Assembly (NCBI GenBank): GCA_963742305.1
Contig: CAVULN010000056.1
Span: forward strand, 24,624 to 88,623
Direction: 5' to 3'
DNA: 64,000 nucleotides
DNA from: Roseiarcus sp963742305
GTDB lineage: Bacteria; Pseudomonadota; Alphaproteobacteria; Rhizobiales; Beijerinckiaceae
Shown here: positions 36,944-45,254 of the stretch, piece after piece
Numbering within the stretch: the first letter of the stretch is position 1
How the letters are laid out: each line of letters opens with the position of its first letter
The notes under the pieces: model-generated
Told to the model about the DNA's origin: nothing
Database searches by the model: none
The model's input: only the letters and a program-made list of their open reading frames with translations
Translations under genes and position numbers: made by a program

Positions 36944-38030
36944 TCAGACCCGAACCATCGCTGCGATCGGCGCTTCGCCGGGCTTGCATTGATGCTCGGT
37001 GCCGCCGGACACGAAAATCGCCGAATCGCCAGTCACCGAAGCAATTACGGCGCCAAGGGCGGCGCGGGCGTGCCGCTCGTAGTTGATGTCCGCGTCCGAG
37101 AGCATCGTGGTGCGACGCCCCCGCAGCATCCCGCTCGGCGGCGCCTCGGCCTTGGCGAAAATGGCGACGATGCGCTCGGGATCGATCGCGGCGCCCGGAT
37201 CCCCGATCGCCTGGCGGACCGCCGAGCGGACGCCATCCGCGTCGACCACGTCGCGAAGCACGGCGTGGCCGATGCTGAGATCGCCGCCCGAAGCGGCCGA
37301 GTTGCCGAACAGCAGGATCTCGCAGTTCTTGAGTTCGCCGCCGGCGGAGGTGTTGGCGACGGTGGAGAACAGATCCATGCGCTGCGCGATCGCGCCGTCG
37401 CTCAAGCGCGGCCTCCCCGACTTCGCCAAGCGCCACGGCGACGCCGAGCGCCGTCGCGCCGCGCGCGTAGGGCTTCGAGCCGTTGGGGTCGCGGGTGACG
37501 AGTTTCGCCCCGCGGCGGTCCGCGTCGGCGACTGCCGCCGGCGTCAGCAGCGGGCCCTTGACCTGAACATAGTGGACGTCCCGCGGATCGGTGATCCCGG
37601 CTTCGTCCTGGGCGCGCCGGACCGCCTCCGCGACCGCGCCGACTTCGGCCATCGTGCCGACTTCCTCAGGCGCGAAGTCCCGCGTCACCGCAATCCCGAT
37701 CGCCAGCCGCTTGCCCCCCGCGGGCGGCGCGGGGGCGCGCGTGAACACAGTCGCGTGCGGGCTCAGCACCCCCTCGGTTCCGCCCGACCAGACGAACGCG
37801 ATCCGCTTGGCGACCTCTTCGGGCGTCGCGCCGAGCCGCCGGGCGAGCGCGAGCGAATACGACAGGGTCGCGAAGCCGCGAGTGAAATCGTTGGCGCCGC
37901 CATTGCCTTCCGTTTTGCCGATCAGGGCCACGATTTCCGCGGGGTTCACCTCGCCCGCGTCGATCAGGCGCTCGAGCGCGGACACGTCGCTCGGGCTGTT
38001 CATCGCCAACTTGTGGACGCCGACCCGCAT
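36944..38030 (-). CDS. ring-opening amidohydrolase (barbiturase / cyanuric acid hydrolase family, one frameshift)
   Basis: About 361 residues of the AtzD/TrzD/barbiturase fold, which hydrolyses a ring C-N bond and has few other functions. Diagnostic blocks are IGKTEGNGGANDFTRGFA, FVWSGGTEGVLSPH, YVQVKGPLLTP, FGNSAASGGDLSIGHAVLRD and the third-repeat motif IFVSGGTEHQCKPG; the repeated SGGTE motifs carry the catalytic Ser residues. One extra g near 37405 breaks the frame between GEVGEAAL and SDGAIAQRMDL. The gene heads the minus-strand cluster and is divergent from an IclR regulator. Barbiturate or a pyrimidine-derived ring seems more likely than cyanuric acid because the importer is nucleoside-type; this is inference. 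Confidence 0.87.
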
Positions 38031-38082
38031 GGCACTCTCCGCCTTTGCTCGACAGTGGAACGGCCTCAGATTTGACGCAACG

Positions 38083-38100
38083 GAAATAGAATGATTTTCA
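38083..38100. promoter_or_regulatory. possible IclR operator
   Basis: GGAAATAGAATGATTTTC is an imperfect inverted repeat (GAAAT / ATTTTC) in the 159-bp divergent region between the amidohydrolase and the IclR gene. IclR-type sites are often GGAAA-N-TTTCC palindromes. The surrounding sequence is the most AT-rich part of the gap. A second, weaker element (GCGGAATATCACG) follows at about 38105. Confidence 0.4.
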
Positions 38101-38189
38101 CGATGCGGAATATCACGTGTCGTACAAGGAGATTATCGATGCGACTGGACGCCGGCGAGGACCTCGCGCCAGGGGAGGAACGAAAGACA

Positions 38190-38975
38190 ATGTCTTCCGT
38201 CGAGCGCAACGGCGGGGTTCAGTCTTTGCTGCGGGCGCTTGCCCTGCTCGATGCGCTCGCCGAAAACGACGACGGACAGTCGCTCTCGGCGCTCGCCAGG
38301 ACGGTTTCCTTGCCGCCGTCGAGCGCCCACCGGCTATTGACGACGCTCCAGCGCAGGCGCTTCGTCCGCTTCGATCCTGCGGCCATGACATGGCGCGTCG
38401 GCGTCCAGGCTTTCGTCGTCGGCAATGCTTTTGCGCGATCCCGCGAGGTCGCGCCGATCGCCATGCCTTTCATGCGTCAGTTGATGGAGAGGACCGGGGA
38501 AACGGTCAATCTCTACGTTCCGAATGGGGGCCACGCAGTCTGCATCGCGCAGGTTCAAAGCCGGCAGGTTATCCGCGCGATCTCGCGTCCGGGCGGAACT
38601 GTTCCGCTGCACCGCTCGGCAGGCGGGAAGGCGCTGCTGGCAAGGATGTCGAATTTCGAGGTCGACGAATTGCTCGGCAAGCACCCGATAGAAGCCGAGA
38701 GACCGTCGACGCGAGAGCGGCGCAAGCTCCACTCCGAACTCGCCGGCGTCCGGTCCCGCGGCTATGCGTTCGATGACGAGCAAGTCGCCGCCGGCCTTCG
38801 CTGCATTGCGACTTCGATGGTCGACGAACACGGTTCGGCGCCCGCCGCCGTTTCGATCGCCGGTCCGATCATGCGATTGACCGATGACCGCCTGCCTCGG
38901 CTCGCAGAAATGGTGATGGCCGCCGCCGAAGCGATGACACGGGAATTCGGCGGCGCCAAGGCGGTCCAGGCCTGA
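38190..38975 (+). CDS. IclR-family transcriptional regulator
   Basis: A regulator of 261 residues with an N-terminal winged helix (QSLSALARTVSLPPSSAHRLLTTL) and the IclR effector domain (LMERTGETVNLYV, RPGGTVPLHRSAGGKALLA, SRGYAFDDEQVAAGLRCIA). ATG 38190 with GGGGAGG upstream was preferred to upstream ATGs in the same frame. It is divergent from the ring-opening amidohydrolase and probably controls that cluster, with the ligand being the ring compound or a product. Confidence 0.9.
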   Translation: MSSVERNGGVQSLLRALALLDALAENDDGQSLSALARTVSLPPSSAHRLLTTLQRRRFVRFDPAAMTWRVGVQAFVVGNAFARSREVAPIAMPFMRQLMERTGETVNLYVPNGGHAVCIAQVQSRQVIRAISRPGGTVPLHRSAGGKALLARMSNFEVDELLGKHPIEAERPSTRERRKLHSELAGVRSRGYAFDDEQVAAGLRCIATSMVDEHGSAPAAVSIAGPIMRLTDDRLPRLAEMVMAAAEAMTREFGGAKAVQA

Positions 38976-39000
38976 ACGCCGACTGAGCGGCAGGCAGTTT

Positions 39001-39023
39001 GGCGCCGCGCATGGCGCGGCGCC
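39001..39023. terminator. convergent hairpin terminator
   Basis: GGCGCCGCGC (39001-39010), loop ATG, GCGCGGCGCC (39014-39023), then CTTT. A perfect 10-bp stem lies between the convergent IclR gene and the peptide-binding-protein gene, so it can serve both strands. Confidence 0.55.
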
Positions 39024-39068
39024 CTTTCGCGGCCGCGGGGCCGGCTCCGCTTGAGCCGGATCAGGCGT

Positions 39069-40880
39069 TCACTCCTCGCGACGCCACCAGGTCGATAGCT
39101 CGATCCCGAAGAGCGGCGTCGTCCCGGGGCGGCCGAGCTTCGAGGAATAGGCGATCCACTGCTCAGGCGCGTAATAAAGAGGCACGATGTAGAAGCCGGA
39201 GATGAGCAGACGATCGAGCGCCCTGACCGCCGCGACGAAATCCTCGGCGCTGTTGGCGGCGAGGATCGCCTTGATCATCGCGTCGACCGCGGGGGAGCGG
39301 ACGCCCGAGAGGTTGTAGGCGCCTTCGGCGCTCGCCGCGGCCGAGCTCCAGCGGCCGCGCTGCTCGTTGCCGGGCGAGGGCGAGGCGATCCACGAGCCGA
39401 TCATCATGTCGAAGTCGAAGCGAGTGCGCCGGCGCTGGAACTGCACTTCATCGACGAGCCGCACATTCGCCGCGACCCCGATGCGGGCGAGATTGCGGGA
39501 ATAGGCGAGCGCGAGCCGCTCCTCGTCGCGGTTCCTGACCAGGATTTCGAAGGCGAGCGGCTTACCGGCGGCGTCAACGAGACGGCCGCCGCTCAGCGCA
39601 TAGCCGGCCCGCTCGAACTCGTCGAGCGCATGTTTTGCGACCGTCCGGTCACGCCCCGAGCCGTCGGAAACCGGCGCCCGCCATGTCCCCTCCATCACGT
39701 CGCCGCGCACCGCGCCGGGAAAGGGGGCGAGCAGGGCTCGCTCGCGCGCCGAGGCCGGGCGGCCGATCGACGACAGGTCGCTGTCGTCGAAGAACCCTTC
39801 CGAGCGCCTGTAGGCGCCGGCGAACAGATTGGCGTTGATCCACTCGAAGTCGAACATCGAGGCCAGCGCCTCGCGCACCCGGGGGTCCGCGAACGCGGCC
39901 CTGCGGGTGTTGAAGGCGAAGCCCGAGACCCCCTTCGGCAGCCGGCTCGCGATAGCCGCCTTGACGACCCGGCCGTCCCTGGCGGCGGGAAAGCCGTAGT
40001 CGTTGCGCCAGCGGTTCGGGTCGTCCTCGACCCGGTAGTCGACGAGTCCCGCCTTGAAGGCCTCGAACATCGCGTTCGCGTCCCGGTAGTAGTCGATGCG
40101 GATCTGATCGAAATTGTAGAGGCCCCGCGAGATCGGCTTGTCCTTCGCCCAGTAGTCGGGATTGCGGGTGAGCACGAGCCGTTCGCCAGGCTTGACTTCG
40201 GTCACCCGGTAAGGGCCGGAGCCGAGCGGGATCTCGAGCGTCTGGTCCTCGAAATGCTCAGCGTCGGTGTGGGCGCGCGACAGAACCGGCATGATCGCCA
40301 GCGTCAGCGGCAGTTCTCGGTCATTGGCGCCCGAAAGGTCATAGGCCACGGTCCAGTCGTCCGGGGCTTCGACGCCCTTCACCAACGAGAAGGCGGCGCG
40401 CTGCTGTGGGCGGCCCTTCGCCTTGAGGAGATTGAACGTGAAGACGACGTCGGCCGAGGTGATCGGCGTTCCGTCCGAGAACCGGGCGGCCGGATCGAGA
40501 TGGAAGACGACGCGATCGCGCTCGGGGTCGGTTTCGATGCTTTTGGCGATGAGGCCGTAGAGCGTGAACGGCTCGTCCGCCGAGCGCGCCATCAGGGACT
40601 GGTAGACATTGCCGATGAGGCCTTGAGCGGTCGAGAGCGCCTTGACGTTGTAGGGGTTCAGGCTGTCGAACGCGCCGAGATAGGCGAGATTGAGCTCGCC
40701 CCCCTTGGGCGCCTGCGGATTGACGTAGGGCAGATGGTCGAACCCAGGCGGGAGAGCGGGCTCGCCGTGCATCGCAATCGCGCCCGCAGGCGGCCCGACG
40801 GCGTTCGCCAGCGTCTGACCCACCGCTGCGAGGAGGAACAGCGCGGCGCAGAGAAAGGCGCGAATCGTCGAGCCGGTCAT
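39069..40880 (-). CDS. ABC transporter peptide-binding protein (family 5, YejA-like)
   Basis: A periplasmic extracellular solute-binding protein of 603 residues with a clear signal peptide (IRAFLCAALFLLAAVGQTLANA). The family 5 start LPYVNPQAPKGGELNLAYLG and YNVKALSTAQGLIGNVYQSL, with DPAARFSDGTPITSADVVFTF, point to the YejA/microcin C-type subgroup. Later blocks are GSGPYRVTEVKPGERLVL and DDPNRWRNDYGF. No permease or ATPase gene is adjacent, so it is an orphan here or the partners lie elsewhere. It is frameshift-free. Confidence 0.88.
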   Translation of the reverse strand: MTGSTIRAFLCAALFLLAAVGQTLANAVGPPAGAIAMHGEPALPPGFDHLPYVNPQAPKGGELNLAYLGAFDSLNPYNVKALSTAQGLIGNVYQSLMARSADEPFTLYGLIAKSIETDPERDRVVFHLDPAARFSDGTPITSADVVFTFNLLKAKGRPQQRAAFSLVKGVEAPDDWTVAYDLSGANDRELPLTLAIMPVLSRAHTDAEHFEDQTLEIPLGSGPYRVTEVKPGERLVLTRNPDYWAKDKPISRGLYNFDQIRIDYYRDANAMFEAFKAGLVDYRVEDDPNRWRNDYGFPAARDGRVVKAAIASRLPKGVSGFAFNTRRAAFADPRVREALASMFDFEWINANLFAGAYRRSEGFFDDSDLSSIGRPASARERALLAPFPGAVRGDVMEGTWRAPVSDGSGRDRTVAKHALDEFERAGYALSGGRLVDAAGKPLAFEILVRNRDEERLALAYSRNLARIGVAANVRLVDEVQFQRRRTRFDFDMMIGSWIASPSPGNEQRGRWSSAAASAEGAYNLSGVRSPAVDAMIKAILAANSAEDFVAAVRALDRLLISGFYIVPLYYAPEQWIAYSSKLGRPGTTPLFGIELSTWWRREE

Positions 40881-40994
40881 GCCCGCCCTTCTATCATCGC
40901 GGGCGAGCGGATTCGCAACCGAAGGGCGCCCGCCCGCCGGCGGCGCGAGGGGGCCGCCGGCCGCGGGTCCCGTTCGCCCATGGATGGGCGCGGC

Positions 40995-41033
40995 GGCGAA
41001 ATTGTTATGGCGAAATTGCGATCGGCGAGATTG
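40995..41033 (+). repeat. three tandem GGCGAAATTG repeats
   Basis: GGCGAAATTG at 40995-41004 and 41009-41018 and GGCGAGATTG at 41024-41033, spaced 14-15 bp. They lie in the 345-bp divergent gap between the peptide-binding-protein gene and the IalB-like gene. The regular spacing suggests an operator with several sites. The rest of the gap (40881-41225) is GC-rich and shows nothing else I can name. Confidence 0.4.
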
Positions 41034-41225
41034 CTATTGGAATGTCGCGCCGAATGTGGAAAGAGGGCGCGCCAAAACCCGCAGGGCGCGTCCGCCGCGT
41101 CCGCGTCGCCAAGATCGCCTTACGGATCCGCGGATCCCGATCCCAGGGGGGCCGACTGACTTCGTACGGGGCGCGAAAGGGCGAAGCGAAAGCAGCATTC
41201 CGCTGAAGGTTTGAAAGGACGATTG

Positions 41226-42008
41226 ATGAGAGTTCAGCTCACGCGTTTGAGCGCCGCGGCCTTCGCAATGAACGCCGCGCTCGCCGGCGTGGCGTTTGCG
41301 CAGACGAAGCCCGCCGCTCCAGCTGCGCCCCCCGCGCCAGGCCAGCAGCCGGCGCCGGGAGCCCCGGGCCAGCCGGCGCCTCCCTCGAAGGTCGATCTCG
41401 TGTCGCCGGAGCCGCAATGGGCCAAGTTCTGCGCCAAGGAGCCCAGCAATGGGCGCGAGGCCTGCGCCACGATGCGCGACTTCTCGACCTCCGCCGATCA
41501 GCCGCCGATGGTCAGCATCAACCTCTTCGAGGTTGCCGGTGAAGAGAAGCGGAAGCTCAGGTTCCTGATCGCGCCGATCGGCATGCTGCTGAGGCCCGGC
41601 TTCCGCGTCATCATCGACAACAAGGGGGAGCCGCTCGACGGCAAGTACGACATGTGCTTTCCGAACGCCTGCTCGGCGGAAGTCGAAATCGGCCCGAAGA
41701 CGCTGGCCGAGCTGAAAAAAGGTCAGAACATGAGCGTCGTCCTGCGCGTGCCCGGCGGCGACGTTTCGGGGCGGGAACTCACCTTCAACATTCCGCTCAA
41801 GGATCTGGGTGCGGCGTTCGACGGCAAGCCGACCGACCCCAAGGTTCTGGAACAGCAGCGCCAGGCGCTGCAGCAGCAGTTGCAGAAGAAGGCGGAGGAG
41901 CAGCGCAAGATGCTCGAGCAGCAGCAGAACGGCGCCGCGCCCGCGCCGGCCGCGCCGGCCGCCCCCGCGCCTGCTCCGGCGGCGCCCGCCGCTCCGGCCA
42001 AGAAATAA
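41226..42008 (+). CDS. invasion-associated locus B (IalB) family protein
   Basis: A secreted protein of 260 residues. The signal peptide ends AGVAFAQ, a Pro/Ala/Gly/Gln linker follows, and then the IalB domain with WAKFCAKEPSNGREACATMRD, LFLIAP-type RFLIAPIGMLLRPGFRV and the paired Cys in MCFPNACSAEVEI. A Gln-rich coiled segment and an Ala/Pro tail form the C-terminus. ATG 41226 has AAGGA nine bases upstream. The family is common in Hyphomicrobiales. Despite the name, a role in envelope biology rather than invasion is likely in a free-living host. Confidence 0.88.
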   Translation: MRVQLTRLSAAAFAMNAALAGVAFAQTKPAAPAAPPAPGQQPAPGAPGQPAPPSKVDLVSPEPQWAKFCAKEPSNGREACATMRDFSTSADQPPMVSINLFEVAGEEKRKLRFLIAPIGMLLRPGFRVIIDNKGEPLDGKYDMCFPNACSAEVEIGPKTLAELKKGQNMSVVLRVPGGDVSGRELTFNIPLKDLGAAFDGKPTDPKVLEQQRQALQQQLQKKAEEQRKMLEQQQNGAAPAPAAPAAPAPAPAAPAAPAKK

Positions 42009-42013
42009 ACCGG

Positions 42014-42045
42014 GTCCCCCGCGGCTTTCGGGAGGCGCGGGGGAC
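42014..42045. terminator. bidirectional hairpin terminator
   Basis: GTCCCCCGCG (42014-42023) and CGCGGGGGAC (42036-42045) form a perfect 10-bp stem with a 12-base loop between the convergent IalB-like and hspQ genes. It lacks a T run. Confidence 0.55.
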
Positions 42046-42049
42046 GCCT

Positions 42050-42382
42050 TCAGCTCAGGCGCGTCCGCGCGCGGACGCAATACCGGCCATCGTTGGTCCG
42101 CTCGAAGACTTCGTTCACTTGCGGGTGCCGGACCGGCTCGCCCGATTCGTCCGAGACCAGGTTCTGCTCGGAAACGTAAGCGACGTACTGGCTATCCGCG
42201 TTCTCCGCGTAGAGGTGATAGAACGGCTGCTCCTTGGCCGGGCGCACCTCGGCGGGGATCGAGCGCCACCATTCCTCGGTGTTGGCGAACACCGGATCGA
42301 CGTCGAAGATCACCCCGCGAAACGGGTAGATCCGGTGTTTGACGACCTCGCCAATCGCGAATTTGGCCGTGCTGCTCCTCAT
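42050..42382 (-). CDS. hspQ: heat shock protein HspQ
   Basis: A small YccV/HspQ protein of 110 residues with the family pattern FAIGEVVKHRIYPFRGVIFDVDP, WWRSIPAEVRPAKEQPFYHL, YVAYVSEQNLVSDESGEPV and HPQVNEVF. In enterobacteria it acts as a specificity factor for Lon and binds hemimethylated origin DNA. It is monocistronic and ends at the shared terminator with the IalB-like gene. Confidence 0.93.
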   Translation of the reverse strand: MRSSTAKFAIGEVVKHRIYPFRGVIFDVDPVFANTEEWWRSIPAEVRPAKEQPFYHLYAENADSQYVAYVSEQNLVSDESGEPVRHPQVNEVFERTNDGRYCVRARTRLS

Positions 42383-42492
42383 CGCCTTGAAGCTCCTTTT
42401 CCCGTTGTCGGGCAGTTATAGCGCATTGCGCCAAAACTCACATTCCATGCCGCCGACTGGCAGAAGCAAAACCTGCGCCCGCGCCGGTCCGG

Positions 42493-43536
42493 TCAAAGCT
42501 GGTAGAGCGCCGCGAAATCGGCGTCCTTCGCCGCCACCGCCCGAGCGAGATCGACAATGACCCGCGCCTGCTTCCAGGTGGCGTCGTCCTGCATCTTGCC
42601 CTCGATCATCACCGCGCCCGATCCGTCCGGCATCGCCGCCAGGATCTTCCGGGCGAAGGCCACTTCGGCGGGGTCCGGCGAGAACACTCTTTTCGCGATC
42701 ACGATCTGGCTGGGATGCAGGGTCCAGGCGCCCGCGCAGCCGAGCAGGAAAGCGTTGCGGAACTGGGCTTCGCAGCCGGCGGGATCGGAGAAATCGCCGA
42801 ACGGCCCGTAGAACGGCTTGATCCCGTTGGCCGCGCAGGCGTCGACCATGCGCGCGATCGTGAAGTGCCAGGGGTCCTGTTGAAAGCTCATCCGTTCGCC
42901 GCCCGCGCCGTCGCCGTCGGCCAGCACCCGATAGCCGGGGTGACCGCCCCCGACCCGGGTCGTCTTCATCGCGCGCGAGGCGGCAAGGTCGGCTGGCCCC
43001 AGGCTCATGCCCTGCATGCGGGGCGACGCCGCGGCGATCGCTTCGACATTGTTCACGCCCTGCGCGGTCTCCAGGATCGCGTGGACGAGAATCGGGCGCT
43101 TGAGGGCGTAGCGCGCCTCGAGCAGCGCCAGATGCTGGTCGATGAAGTGGATGTCCCAGTCGCCTTCGACCTTGGGGATCATGACCACGTCGAGCTTGTC
43201 GCCGATCTCGCCGACGAGCTTCGTCATGTCGTCGAGGAAGAATGGCGAATTGAGCGCATTGACCCGCGCCCACAAGGCGGCCGGGCCGAAGTTGGTCGCC
43301 TTCGCCATGGCGATCAGGCCGTCGCGCGCCGCCTCCTTCGCTTCGAGAGGAACCGCGTCCTCGAGATTGCCGAGCACGACGTCGACCTCGCCTGCGAGCT
43401 CGGCCGCCTTCGCCCGCACCTTCTCGTTGTGCGGGGGCACGAAATGGATCATGCGCTCGAGGCGCACGGGAAGCTCGAGGAGCGGGCGGGGCGCCCCGAT
43501 CGCCAGGGGGGCGAAATAGCGGCGCGGGGCTTTCAT
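42493..43536 (-). CDS. HpcH/HpaI aldolase, L-malyl-CoA lyase-like
   Basis: A CitE/Mcl-type Mg2+-dependent C-C lyase of 347 residues. Blocks matching malyl-CoA lyases of serine-cycle methylotrophs are VVLGNLEDAVPLEAKEAAR (Mg-binding Glu and Asp), MIPKVEGDWDIHFID, AILETAQGVNNVEAIAAASPR, MSLGPADLAASRAMKT, YGPFGDFSDPAG and WTLHPSQIVIAKRVF. Malyl-CoA or beta-methylmalyl-CoA cleavage to glyoxylate and an acyl-CoA is the likely reaction. The serine-glyoxylate aminotransferase at 29.7 kb would use glyoxylate, but the two genes are not in one operon. Confidence 0.82.
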   Translation of the reverse strand: MKAPRRYFAPLAIGAPRPLLELPVRLERMIHFVPPHNEKVRAKAAELAGEVDVVLGNLEDAVPLEAKEAARDGLIAMAKATNFGPAALWARVNALNSPFFLDDMTKLVGEIGDKLDVVMIPKVEGDWDIHFIDQHLALLEARYALKRPILVHAILETAQGVNNVEAIAAASPRMQGMSLGPADLAASRAMKTTRVGGGHPGYRVLADGDGAGGERMSFQQDPWHFTIARMVDACAANGIKPFYGPFGDFSDPAGCEAQFRNAFLLGCAGAWTLHPSQIVIAKRVFSPDPAEVAFARKILAAMPDGSGAVMIEGKMQDDATWKQARVIVDLARAVAAKDADFAALYQL

Positions 43537-44030
43537 GGGCTCGGGGCTCGGGGCATGTCCTAACGGAAATCGTGAGTCCCGCCATAGGGCGATTTCCCGC
43601 CGGCCGCAATCCGCCTCCGGCGAAACGAGGGCCGCCCGGAGCACGCGTCCGCGAAGCCCGCTCGTTTCAACCTGCGGGCGAATTTATGCGAAGCAAAAGC
43701 AAGGTCAATTCAAATAAAAACAAGCAAGATAGCTTCAATTGACTTCATTTTATGACTCGGAATCGGGACTTTTCAACGGGTTACGCGGGAAAAAATAAAA
43801 AAATTTCTCCCCCTTTCCGACTCGCCTCCTAAGTTGTGCGCCAGGCCTCTGACCTGTCCGGGCGCAGCCGCCAGGCGCGGCCAGCTTTCCGGTAATCAGG
43901 ATAACGCAGCGTAGACATTCTGGTTTTGTCAATGAATTGTTCAAAGAGTCCGCCCCACATAGCCCGAGCGCGGTCGGCCCGCTCCCGCGTCCTGTCGCCC
44001 GCTGAGAAGGGCCAGCCAGACGCCTGCCAA
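43537..44030. other. 494-bp AT-rich intergenic region
   Basis: This gap lies between the 3' end of the heptose operon and the malyl-CoA lyase-like gene. About 43680-43815 is strikingly AT-rich compared with the rest of the window and includes TCAATTGA and a poly-A tract (GGGAAAAAATAAAAAAATTTC). No convincing protein frame is present. Besides the promoter listed separately, it could hold a small RNA or a curved-DNA regulatory region. Confidence 0.4.
43681..43708 (-). promoter_or_regulatory. candidate sigma-70 promoter for the malyl-CoA lyase-like gene
   Basis: On the minus strand TTGACC (43703-43708) and TAAATT (43681-43686) are separated by 16 bases, close to the consensus -35/-10 spacing. 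It lies 145 bp upstream of the ATG at 43536 at the edge of the AT-rich block. Confidence 0.4.
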
Positions 44031-45254
44031 TCAGGGGCCGCGACGAGGCGGGGGCGAGCGTTCGGCCCCGGCGAAGCGCAACGCGACGAGGCGGGAGAGA
44101 TCGCCTCCGTCGAAGACATGGGACTCCATTCCGGCGCTAAGCGCGGTTTCGGCGTCGAGCGCCGTTTCGCCAATGAAGAAGGATTGCTGGCGAACGATCG
44201 GCCACTCGCTCATGGCCTCGAAGAGGAGGCTCGAGAAAGGCTTCGCCTTCCCATCGTCGATCGCCTGTCCGGGCGCAAAGCCCGGCTCATCGTAGAACCG
44301 GTCGATATGAGCCCCGCCGGCTGCGAGGCCCTCCTGCATCGCCGCGCGCAGGCGGCGCGCCGCGCCGTCGCCGGGCGTGCTCCGCGAGCCTTCCGACCTC
44401 CGGCTCGCGACCACGACATAGTAGCCGCGATCGTTGAGCGCGCGGATCGCCTCGATCGCCCCCTCCGTCCATTGAAACGCCTCCGGATCGCCCCCGGCGG
44501 ACTGGACGAGCGCGCTCCGGTCAAAAACGGCGGCGGGGCGCAGCCGCGCCCTGGGCAATTCACGGCGCCCCTGTTCGAGCGTTTCCGGCAAGCCAATGTC
44601 GAGGAAATAGCCGTCGAACTCATGTCCCCGGATCTCGCCCCGCTCGGCCAGGACGGGAAAGACGTCCTGTTCGAGCGAACACGGCAAGTCGTGAACGCAA
44701 TCGAGGATCTCGCGTTTCAGCACATAGATCCCGCCATTGATGATTCCGGGTCCGGGCCTTGTCGCATCCTTTTCGAGGAACGCGACGACCTTGCCCTGCT
44801 CTTCGACGACGCGCCCGTAGCGGGCGGCGTTTTCAACCGACCGCAGGGCCAGGGTCGCCGTTGCGCCGCTCTCGCGCGAGGCCTGCTCCAGCGCGCGCAG
44901 ATTGATGTCGAAGAACGCGTCTCCGTTCATCATCAGAAAACGGGGGTCGAGCGCGGCGCGCGCGATTGTCAGCGTGCCGGCGGTGCCGAGCGGAACCGTT
45001 TCCCGCATCACCCGGATCGTCGCGGCGCCGATCCGGCGCCCGTCATAGGCCGCCTCGAGAACCTCGCCGAGATAACCCCCGAGCAGGAGGATGTCCCCGT
45101 AGCCGTGGCGCTCGACCATTTCGAGGAGATAGTCGAGGAATGGCCGGCCCCCGATCGGCAGCATCGGCTTCGGAACTTGGCGCGTGATCTCGCCGAGCCG
45201 CGTTCCCCTGCCGCCCGCCAGGATCACCGCCTGCCGGATCGCGCCGCCGCTCAT
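44031..45254 (-). CDS. hddC: heptose-1-phosphate nucleotidyltransferase fused to a HAD domain
   Basis: Residues 1-230 are a sugar-phosphate nucleotidyltransferase of the HddC/RmlA fold: ILAGGRGTRLGEITRQVPKP for NTP binding, LMMNGDAFFDIN with the metal-binding Asp, and INGGIYVLKREIL. This should make GDP-D-glycero-alpha-D-manno-heptose. Residues 235-400 resemble GmhB-type HAD phosphatases (EGAIEAIRALNDRGYYVVVAS, AKPFSSLLFEAM, FFIGETALDAETALSAGM). The HAD motif I reads AAVFDRSALV, so the second Asp of the usual DRDG is Ser, and GD of motif IV is GE. The phosphatase half may be inactive or altered. Its start overlaps the stop of the AGE epimerase gene. Confidence 0.8.
   Translation of the reverse strand: MSGGAIRQAVILAGGRGTRLGEITRQVPKPMLPIGGRPFLDYLLEMVERHGYGDILLLGGYLGEVLEAAYDGRRIGAATIRVMRETVPLGTAGTLTIARAALDPRFLMMNGDAFFDINLRALEQASRESGATATLALRSVENAARYGRVVEEQGKVVAFLEKDATRPGPGIINGGIYVLKREILDCVHDLPCSLEQDVFPVLAERGEIRGHEFDGYFLDIGLPETLEQGRRELPRARLRPAAVFDRSALVQSAGGDPEAFQWTEGAIEAIRALNDRGYYVVVASRRSEGSRSTPGDGAARRLRAAMQEGLAAGGAHIDRFYDEPGFAPGQAIDDGKAKPFSSLLFEAMSEWPIVRQQSFFIGETALDAETALSAGMESHVFDGGDLSRLVALRFAGAERSPPPRRGP

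Noticed and set aside
34210..37086. A 958-codon plus-strand open frame
   Set aside because: It is antisense to the intact ABC ATPase and BMP-binding-protein genes. Its sequence is Arg/Asp/Gly-rich with no domains, a typical GC-driven shadow.
39630..41159. A 509-codon plus-strand frame, and a similar 554-codon frame at 58849-60513
   Set aside because: Both mirror well-supported minus-strand genes (family 5 binding protein and AsmA-like protein) and have no recognisable motifs.
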